DNA of 12,077 nucleotides from Acidobacteriota bacterium. Its GTDB lineage: Bacteria; Acidobacteriota; Terriglobia; Terriglobales; Acidobacteriaceae. The position numbers and the translations under genes were made by a program. Below the pieces are notes generated by a model. That model was given only the letters and a program-made list of their open reading frames with translations, ran no database searches and was not told the origin of the DNA. This document shows positions 6,728 to 12,077 of the stretch, one piece after another. Numbering within the stretch: position 1 is the stretch's first letter; each line of letters begins with the position of its first letter. The DNA is taken from positions 1 to 12,077 of the forward strand of contig JAJZCX010000015.1 in NCBI GenBank assembly GCA_021851625.1, given 5' to 3'.

Positions 6728-7090
6728 ATGCCCAGCATTGCCATTCACGGTTACAGCGCGCTCGAATCCCCCAAGTTGCAAATTCGCTTGGTGGATCACA
6801 TTGTGGACTCCAAGGGATGGGTGCTGGAGGAAAAGCAGGTCTCCTCCGTCGCCTATCAGATTCGTTTTGAAGTCGAGATGGACAATGTGGTGGAGATGTA
6901 CAGCGCGCTGCAACATGCCGGGGTGCAATTTCCACGTACATCCCAGCGCACATTTACCGAGATGTGCCTGTGCAATAAATTTTCATCCGATCCTGACTTG
7001 ATGCAAATTCTTACCATCACGCTGCGTGTGGGCACCCTGCACGAGGAGAACCTGCGCTACAGAAAATTTCTGCGCTCCAATGCGGCGTAG
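6728..7090 (+). CDS. Small conserved-looking protein of unknown function
   Basis: A 120-residue soluble protein that I do not recognise. The chosen start is the ATG at 6728 (MPSIAIHGYS), where the translation changes from random-looking to protein-like. There is no good Shine-Dalgarno site; the nearest, GGGG, is too far upstream. Predicted from residue pattern, it alternates strands and helices: a strand around SVAYQIRFEVE (40-50), a helix around VVEMYSALQHAG (54-65), and strands around TFTEMCLCN (75-83) and LMQILTITLRVG (91-102). This is compatible with a compact alpha/beta, ferredoxin- or ACT-like sandwich, but that is inference. There is no signal peptide or membrane helix. Two nearby cysteines (80 and 82, CLC) stand out. 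The gene is convergent with recG, 30 bp apart, and divergent from the mlaD-like gene. Its coding nature is likely but not proven. Confidence 0.65.
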   Translation: MPSIAIHGYSALESPKLQIRLVDHIVDSKGWVLEEKQVSSVAYQIRFEVEMDNVVEMYSALQHAGVQFPRTSQRTFTEMCLCNKFSSDPDLMQILTITLRVGTLHEENLRYRKFLRSNAA

Positions 7091-7120
7091 CAGCGTCGAT
7101 GCAGCAGCGCACGCGAATCA

Positions 7121-9379
7121 TCACGCTTCGACGAGTCCGTAATGGCGCTGCCAGTGCGCCCGCAGATGCGCCCAGACGGCGGCGACGGCCTCGCGTGGCA
7201 ACTGCTTGTCCGCGCCTTCGACGAATTGCTGCGCCTCGCGCCGCGCCATCTCCAGCAGCTTGCGATCACGCAGCAAATTCGCCACGCGAAAATCTGGCAG
7301 CCCGGCTTGGCGCGTGCCAAAAAACTCTCCGGGGCCGCGCAACGCCAGGTCGAGTTCGGCCAATTCGAAGCCATCCTGCGTGCGCACCATCGCGTCGAGC
7401 CGCTCCTCGGCCTGCGGAGACACTTTACCGCCGGTCATCAAAATGCAATACGACTTGGCCGCGCCGCGACCCACGCGCCCGCGCAATTGGTGCATCTGCG
7501 CCAGGCCGAAGCGCTCGGCGTGTTCGATAACCATCACCGAAGCATTGGGCACATCGACGCCGACCTCAATCACCGTCGTCGCCACCAGCACGTCGAGTTC
7601 GCCACGCTGAAAGCGACGCATACTGATTTCTTTGTCTTCCGCGTTCATGCGCCCGTGCAACAAACCGAGGCGCAGGCCCGACAGATGGGTCGCGCGCAGC
7701 GCTTCAAACATGGCCACGGCGGACTTCAACGTGGGCTTGCCATTTTTTTCCTCGAAAAGCGATGCGGATTTTTTTGCTTTCGATTTGGCGGTAGATTTTG
7801 GCGCGTCTTTGACGTCGGGCGCAGCCACCTCGTCGCGCGGAAAATCCAACTCCGGCTGATCATCGCTCGCGCCTTCGATCACCGGGTACACGATGTAGGC
7901 CTGCCTGCCCGCCTGCACCTGCTTGCGCACAAACGCCCACACTTCGGGCGCACGCTCGTCCGGAGTGCGGCGCGTGACGATGGGCGTGCGGCCCGGCGGC
8001 AGTTCATCGAGCACGCTCACCTCCAAGTCGCCGTAGAGCGTCAGCGCCAGCGTGCGCGGAATCGGCGTGGCCGTCATCACCAACACATGCGGCTCGGCAG
8101 CGTTGGGCTTTTTCATCAGCTTGAAGCGCTGCAATACGCCGAAGCGGTGTTGCTCATCGACAATGACCAGGCCCAGATTGGCAAACTCGACCTTCTCCTC
8201 AATCAGCGCGTGCGTGCCGATGACCAGATCCGCTTCCCCGCGCGCGATCAGCCCGCGATTGGCACGCTTGCGCTCGTCGTCCAGCGAGCCAGTGAGCAGC
8301 ACCACGCGATACGGAGGCTTGCGTCCGGTGTGCTCCAACAACTTGCGCGCAGCCAGAAAATGTTGCGTCGCCAAAATCTCTGTGGGTGCCATCAACGCGG
8401 CCTGATGGCCGTTTTCAATGGCCACCAGAGCGGCTTGCAGTGCGACGATGGTTTTGCCGGAGCCGACATCGCCCTGCAACAAGCGCCGCATGGGCGTGGG
8501 CTGGCGCATGTCGCTGACAATCTCTGCCAAGACACGTTTCTGCGCCGCTGTTGGATGAAACGGCAGCACGCGCTTCAACGCCGCGCGCACAGGTTCTCCC
8601 GTGGCCAAGGCAAAGCCGGGGCGCTCGCGCATTTTGCGGCGCTTCAACTCCAAACCCAGTTCGAGATAAAACAGCTCTTCAAAGATGAGCCGCCGATGCG
8701 CAGGCGTGCTGGCATTCTGCAACTGCGCCAGCGATGTTTCCTGCGGCGGAAAATGCACGGCGCGCATCGCCGAAGCGCGATCCGGCAATTGCAACCGCTC
8801 ACAGAGCACGGCGGGCAGCGTCTCGGCAACGCGCGGCCCCGGCGACTCCAAAATGGTGTGCAGCACACGCCGCAGCCAGCGCGAGCTAAGCCGCGCTCCG
8901 CCCAGCGATTCATACACAGGCACGATGCGGCCCGACTCCAGCAGCGCGGTCTCCGGCTCATCCGGGCCGGGAAGAATCTCAATCTGCGGCTGAATCATTT
9001 TGAAGCTGCCGCTGCGACTGCGTGACGGCTCCACTTTGCCGTAGAGCGCCAGCATTTGTCCGGGCTTGAATTTGTCCTTGAGATACGTGCCGTGGAACCA
9101 CATGCATTTGAGCGAGACCGGACCTTGGCCCACGGTCATCTCAAAGATGGGCATACTGCGCGTGCGCAGCAGAGCCGTACCGCGCACCTCGCCAATCACG
9201 CTGGCCATCTCGCCCGGCTGCAATTCATTTAGGCTGCGCGGATGCTCCCGATCCTCATAACGAAAGGGCAGATGATAGAGCAGATCTTCGGCCAAAAAGA
9301 TGCGCTTTTCCGCCAGCTTTTCGGCGATCTGCGGGCCGATGCCCTTGATGAACTGCACCGGTGTGTCGAGCGCGAGCAT
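7121..9379 (-). CDS. recG: ATP-dependent DNA helicase RecG
   Basis: RecG is a double-stranded DNA translocase that regresses stalled replication forks and processes Holliday and D-loop structures. The 752-residue product has the N-terminal wedge/OB-fold part (about 50-140) and then the superfamily 2 helicase core. It shows Walker A GDVGSGKT (303-310), motif II DEQH (408-411), motif III TATPIPRT (437-444), a motif IV region around HGRM (575-578), motif V TTVIEVGVDVP, and motif VI QLRGRVGRG. The C-terminal translocation element ends in GTRQAG (about 688-693). It exceeds the 693 residues of E. coli RecG partly because of a charged Lys/Ala-rich insertion at about 504-550. I start at the ATG at 9379; a GTG six bases upstream (9385) is in frame and would add two residues. 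No clear Shine-Dalgarno site precedes either. It is divergent from the natAB operon and convergent with the small unknown gene. No terminator is visible in the 30-bp gap after it. Confidence 0.97.
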   Translation of the reverse strand: MLALDTPVQFIKGIGPQIAEKLAEKRIFLAEDLLYHLPFRYEDREHPRSLNELQPGEMASVIGEVRGTALLRTRSMPIFEMTVGQGPVSLKCMWFHGTYLKDKFKPGQMLALYGKVEPSRSRSGSFKMIQPQIEILPGPDEPETALLESGRIVPVYESLGGARLSSRWLRRVLHTILESPGPRVAETLPAVLCERLQLPDRASAMRAVHFPPQETSLAQLQNASTPAHRRLIFEELFYLELGLELKRRKMRERPGFALATGEPVRAALKRVLPFHPTAAQKRVLAEIVSDMRQPTPMRRLLQGDVGSGKTIVALQAALVAIENGHQAALMAPTEILATQHFLAARKLLEHTGRKPPYRVVLLTGSLDDERKRANRGLIARGEADLVIGTHALIEEKVEFANLGLVIVDEQHRFGVLQRFKLMKKPNAAEPHVLVMTATPIPRTLALTLYGDLEVSVLDELPPGRTPIVTRRTPDERAPEVWAFVRKQVQAGRQAYIVYPVIEGASDDQPELDFPRDEVAAPDVKDAPKSTAKSKAKKSASLFEEKNGKPTLKSAVAMFEALRATHLSGLRLGLLHGRMNAEDKEISMRRFQRGELDVLVATTVIEVGVDVPNASVMVIEHAERFGLAQMHQLRGRVGRGAAKSYCILMTGGKVSPQAEERLDAMVRTQDGFELAELDLALRGPGEFFGTRQAGLPDFRVANLLRDRKLLEMARREAQQFVEGADKQLPREAVAAVWAHLRAHWQRHYGLVEA

Positions 9380-9444
9380 ACACACAGGATGCTATCAGCC
9401 GTGCGTGGAAGGATGTGCGACCTGAACAGGAAAACGCTCTGCTT

Positions 9445-9453
9445 TGCTACACT
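9445..9453 (+). promoter_or_regulatory. Possible extended -10 promoter of the natAB operon
   Basis: TGC followed by TACACT (9448-9453) fits an extended -10 element in the 165-bp gap between recG and natA. No clear -35 box is present 16-18 bp upstream. Transcription would start near 9460, with a leader of about 85 nt. The rest of the gap has a small inverted repeat, TTTGG/CCAAA (9527-9531, 9538-9542), just before the natA start. It contains no recognisable gene. Confidence 0.3.
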
Positions 9454-9544
9454 GCCTGCACCCGCATCCTTGCATCGGAACCAGAACCGCCGAGCGTGCG
9501 TAGTTCCTCTTGCGGCCGCAAGAAAATTTGGATTGAGCCAAACC

Positions 9545-10447
9545 ATGCACCTATTTCAGATGGAGCAAGTCTGCAAAGCCTACGGCGCAAAGATGGCCGT
9601 GGACAATCTGAGTTTGACGCTGGAGGCGGGAGAAATCTTCGGCCTGCTGGGGCCAAATGGCGCGGGGAAAACCTCCACACTGCGCATGATGATGGGCATG
9701 ACGCTGCCCGACAGCGGCAGCATCCGCATCTTTGACCAACCCTTTGCGCGCACCAGCCTGCGGCGTGTCGGCTATCTGCCAGAGGAACGCGGCCTGTATA
9801 AAAAAATGCGCGTGCTCGACCAGCTTGTGCTGCTGGGCCAGTTGCGTGGACTGGAGACACAGGAGGCCCGCAAGCGTGCGCTGCATTGGATGGAGCGACT
9901 GGAGATTACCGAGGCACTGCCCAAAAAAGCAGGTGAGTTGTCGAAGGGAATGCAGCAGAAGATTCAGTTCATCGCCACGGTGCTGCATGAGCCGGATTTG
10001 TTGCTGCTCGATGAACCCTTCTCCGGCTTGGACCCGGTGAATGCGCTGCTGCTGCAAGATGTTCTGCTGGAGATGCAAAAGCAAGGCAAGGCGATTTTGT
10101 TCTCCACGCACCGCATGGATCAAGTGGAGCGGCTGTGCGAAAGCATTTGTCTGATGCACAAAGGACGCGCCGTGCTTGCAGGCAGACTGCGCGAGATCAA
10201 AGAGCGCTTCCCCCACAATCGCCTGCGCGTGGAGTTTTCCGGCAGCGCGGAGTTTCTCTCCCATGACGGAATAGCCAGCTTTACCAATGACCATGGCCGC
10301 GCTGAAATCACGTTGCGCTCCGACGCCGATGCGCAGCAGATTCTGACCGCAGCCATGGCGGGTGCGCGCATCTCGCACTTCTCCGTGCAGGAGCCAACCC
10401 TCGAAGAGATTTTTATTGCCACGGTGGGAGGCAAAAGCAATGCGTAA
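9545..10447 (+). CDS. natA: ABC transporter ATP-binding protein, NatA-like
   Basis: A 300-residue nucleotide-binding subunit of an ABC-2 type exporter, acting on the cytoplasmic side of the membrane with the permease encoded next. It shows Walker A GPNGAGKT (36-43), signature LSKGMQQK (132-139), Walker B LLLLDEP (152-158), D-loop SGLDP (160-164) and H-loop His189. The position usually held by the Q-loop glutamine reads YLPEERGLY (77-85), with Glu instead of Gln. The C-terminal 85 residues form the accessory domain common in this family (DUF4162-like), ending in EPTLEEIFIATVGG. I start at the ATG at 9545. The frame is open 101 codons further upstream, but that part would overlap recG and is not protein-like. 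No strong Shine-Dalgarno site precedes it. The symbol reflects similarity to the Bacillus Na+ exporter pair; the real substrate (sodium, drug or lipid-like) cannot be told. Confidence 0.93.
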   Translation: MHLFQMEQVCKAYGAKMAVDNLSLTLEAGEIFGLLGPNGAGKTSTLRMMMGMTLPDSGSIRIFDQPFARTSLRRVGYLPEERGLYKKMRVLDQLVLLGQLRGLETQEARKRALHWMERLEITEALPKKAGELSKGMQQKIQFIATVLHEPDLLLLDEPFSGLDPVNALLLQDVLLEMQKQGKAILFSTHRMDQVERLCESICLMHKGRAVLAGRLREIKERFPHNRLRVEFSGSAEFLSHDGIASFTNDHGRAEITLRSDADAQQILTAAMAGARISHFSVQEPTLEEIFIATVGGKSNA

Positions 10448-11681
10448 CGTATGGCTGATCGCCTGTCGCGAGTACTTGGAGCGCGTGCGCACGAAGGCAT
10501 TCCTGGTCTCCGTGTTGTTGTTTCCACTGATTCTGACGCTGGCCTTTGGTGTGCCTGCATACTTCGCGTCTCACCACGCTGCGGGAAGCAAGAATATCGA
10601 CGTGGTTGCCGCCGACCCTGCGATGGGCGCTGCACTGGTCCGCGCACTGCAAACAGACGCGGGCATGGGCCAGGTTCAGATCACGCTGCTTGCGCCGTCG
10701 CCAGATTTGCGCGCGATGCTGGATGCAGCCGTCGATGCGCACAGGATCAGCGGCTATTTGTGGATTCCTGCGCAGTCCAATGCGCAGACTACGCCAGAGT
10801 ACGTCTCGGCATCCGCTGGGGATTTGCAGAGTATTGCGGCGATGCAAGGCGCATTGCGACAAGCGGAGATGCGCACCGCGCTTCAGAAAGACGGCCTCGC
10901 ACCAGAACAGATCGAGCACCTGCTGGCCGCTGTGCACATCGATGCCGTGCAGCGAAACAACGGAAAAAAAAGCAGCGCTGCGGGCACCTACATTGCTTCA
11001 CTGGTGCTGATGTTTCTGCTGTATGGATCACTGATGGGCCAGGGATTTGCCGTGAGCCGCTCCATCATTGAAGAGAAGACCTCGCGCGTGTTTGAGGTGA
11101 TGTTGGCCATCGTGACGCCGGAGCAAATGTTGGCCGGCAAGCTGTTGGGCGTGGGCGCAGTCGGCCTGACACAAACCGCCATTTGGGTACTGGCGGGCCT
11201 GCTCTTCTCCGCGCCAGGCTTGGCTGCGCTGGGTGCCTCTGGACAATTCCACCTGCACTTGGCTCCGTCAGCGATGCTGGCCTTTCTTGTCTGCTATGTG
11301 TTGGGATTTTTCTTCTACAGCGCACTGTCGGCCACGCTTGGCTCCATGGTCAGCAGCGAACAGGAGTTGCAGCAATTGAATCTGCTGGTCACGCTGCCGC
11401 TGATTCTTTGCATCGTCTTTTTTAACGTTGTGCTCAGCGATCCCTCTGGCACGCTGGCGACGGTGCTCTCCCTGTTGCCGCCGTTTGCGCCGCTGTTGAT
11501 GTATCTGCGCATCGCCGTGCAAACGCCACCGGCTTGGCAGATCGGCCTGTCGCTGGCATTGATGTTGGGCGGAGTTTGGGCCGCGGTGTGGCTGGCTGCG
11601 CGCATCTATCGCGTGGGCGTGTTGATGTACGGCAAGCGGCCCACCCTGCCCGAACTACTACGCTGGCTGCAATACCGATAG
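10440..11681 (+). CDS. natB: ABC-2 type permease, NatB-like
   Basis: The 413-residue membrane partner of the preceding ATPase. Topology by hydropathy is one N-terminal helix (about 20-44), a large extracytoplasmic domain (about 45-180), and then about six helices (around 183-205, 232-256, 275-303, 314-333, 338-357, 367-389). The cytoplasmic coupling stretch SIIEEKTSRVFEVMLA (208-223), followed by PEQMLAGKLLG, is the hallmark of the NatB/COG1668 group. The start ATG lies inside the end of natA (shared ATGCGTAA, 8-bp overlap), with GGGAGG 8 nt upstream, which points to translational coupling. Family knowledge suggests export of Na+ or of small toxic compounds; the sequence does not settle this. 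The gene continues into the acyltransferase 13 bp downstream. Confidence 0.92.
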   Translation: MRNVWLIACREYLERVRTKAFLVSVLLFPLILTLAFGVPAYFASHHAAGSKNIDVVAADPAMGAALVRALQTDAGMGQVQITLLAPSPDLRAMLDAAVDAHRISGYLWIPAQSNAQTTPEYVSASAGDLQSIAAMQGALRQAEMRTALQKDGLAPEQIEHLLAAVHIDAVQRNNGKKSSAAGTYIASLVLMFLLYGSLMGQGFAVSRSIIEEKTSRVFEVMLAIVTPEQMLAGKLLGVGAVGLTQTAIWVLAGLLFSAPGLAALGASGQFHLHLAPSAMLAFLVCYVLGFFFYSALSATLGSMVSSEQELQQLNLLVTLPLILCIVFFNVVLSDPSGTLATVLSLLPPFAPLLMYLRIAVQTPPAWQIGLSLALMLGGVWAAVWLAARIYRVGVLMYGKRPTLPELLRWLQYR

Positions 11682-11682
11682 T

Positions 11683-11688
11683 TACAAT
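11683..11688 (+). promoter_or_regulatory. -10-like TACAAT directly before the DUF374 gene
   Basis: TACAAT ends 6 bp before the ATG at 11695, in the 13-bp gap after natB. There is no Shine-Dalgarno site in the gap. If used as a -10 box it would start transcription at or next to the ATG and give a leaderless mRNA. No matching -35 box is present, so this may be chance. Confidence 0.2.
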
Positions 11689-11694
11689 CAACCC

Positions 11695-12077
11695 ATGGCT
11701 GTACGCTTCAACTGGAAACAGCGAATGGCGCTGGCGCTGGTGCCGCCGCTGGTCGCTGCGCTGATTCGCTTGTTGGGCGCAACGCTGCGCTATCGTGATG
11801 CAGGCGCGCTCGATTTCCATGTGGATAAAAATCCGACAACGCGCGTCTACTGCATGTGGCACCGCTGCCTGCTAGCCAGCGCGGACTCCTTTCGCAGATT
11901 GCCGATCGCGATTCTCATCAGCGCGAGTTTCGACGGCGAATTGATTGCGCGTACCGTGCAGAAGCTGGGCTACACGCCTGCGCGCGGATCAAGTACACGC
12001 GGCGGAGCCAGTGGCCTGCTGAGCATGCAAACCGCATTGGAGCGCGTGCGCTTTGCCGCCTTCACCGCCGATGGCCC
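11695..12077 (+). CDS. DUF374 / LpxL-like lysophospholipid acyltransferase family protein, 3' truncated
   Basis: The N-terminal 128 residues of a membrane-associated acyltransferase related to the lipid A/phospholipid acyltransferase superfamily; the gene runs off the right edge. Seen in order are a short N-terminal hydrophobic anchor (about 10-30), the WHRCLLASAD stretch with the presumed catalytic histidine (His56), SASFDGELIARTVQKLGY (76-93), ARGSSTRGG (96-104) and the AFTADGP motif (122-128), normally TPDGP in this family. This order, WH, then DGE, then RGSS, then DGP, is diagnostic of DUF374. Proteins of this family probably acylate lipid A or another envelope lipid, but the substrate is unproven. 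It lies 13 bp after natB and probably belongs to the same operon, which hints that the exporter may also have an envelope role (inference). No Shine-Dalgarno site is seen before the ATG. Confidence 0.92.
   Translation, partial: MAVRFNWKQRMALALVPPLVAALIRLLGATLRYRDAGALDFHVDKNPTTRVYCMWHRCLLASADSFRRLPIAILISASFDGELIARTVQKLGYTPARGSSTRGGASGLLSMQTALERVRFAAFTADG

Noticed and set aside
7142..9025. A 627-codon open frame on the plus strand opposite recG
   Set aside because: RecG on the minus strand carries every helicase motif. The opposite frame gives a His/Arg/Gln-rich translation typical of the antisense of a GC-rich gene, with no recognisable domain.
9511..9520. Palindrome TGCGGCCGCA before natA as an operator
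   Set aside because: It is a single short GC palindrome with no second copy and no regulator gene nearby; it is easily expected by chance at this base composition.
9242..9544. 101-codon N-terminal extension of the NatA-like ATPase
   Set aside because: It overlaps the recG start and is not protein-like; ABC ATPases of this group begin just before the first strand, as with the ATG at 9545.
1..12077. CRISPR array, tRNA, rRNA, insertion sequence, prophage, toxin-antitoxin or defence island
   Set aside because: I saw no regularly spaced repeats, no RNA-gene signatures, no transposase or integrase and no target-site duplications; the genes are ordinary chromosomal and envelope functions.

Overview
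The window is about 12 kb of moderately GC-rich, densely coded chromosomal DNA. It holds nine protein genes, two of them cut by the window edges, and no recognisable RNA gene, mobile element, prophage or CRISPR array. The gene content suggests a Gram-negative, lipopolysaccharide-bearing bacterium, most likely an acidobacterium of the Acidobacteriaceae type. The clues are tandem beta-propeller lipoproteins sharing an MK(W/F)xxYGR signal peptide, an MCE protein with GxGSxGKL repeats, and a NatA/NatB pair followed by a DUF374 acyltransferase. This taxonomic placement is inference from protein style; no marker gene is present.

Layout from left to right. (1) Positions 2-982, plus strand: the C-terminal part of a membrane acyltransferase of the OafA/acyltransferase-3 family. 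(2) Positions 1025-5181, minus strand: three beta-propeller lipoproteins in tandem. The first two are close paralogues and the third is more distant. Two of the three have an almost identical promoter (CTGGCA, 18 bp, TACAAT), and a strong intrinsic terminator separates the middle gene from the last one. (3) Positions 5313-6389, minus strand: an MlaD/MCE-type lipid-transport protein whose C-terminal half is five exact-length 34-residue repeats; no MlaE or MlaF partner is nearby. (4) Positions 6390-7090: a leader region of about 340 bp, then a small plus-strand gene of unknown function. (5) Positions 7121-9379, minus strand: recG, with a lysine-rich insertion in its helicase part. (6) Positions 9545-12077, plus strand: a compact operon of an ABC-2 exporter (natA-natB, overlapping by 8 bp) followed 13 bp later by a DUF374/LpxL-like lysophospholipid acyltransferase that runs off the window.

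Much of the window concerns the cell envelope: two acyltransferases, an MCE lipid carrier, three predicted outer-membrane or surface lipoproteins and an exporter. Apart from the natAB-DUF374 operon and the propeller cluster, the genes look like independent units side by side, not one pathway. I do not see a clearly new multi-gene system. The most distinctive items are the shared promoter and duplicated leader of the propeller cluster, its conserved cysteine pair, the 5 x 34 repeat of the MCE protein, and the small unknown gene between mlaD and recG.
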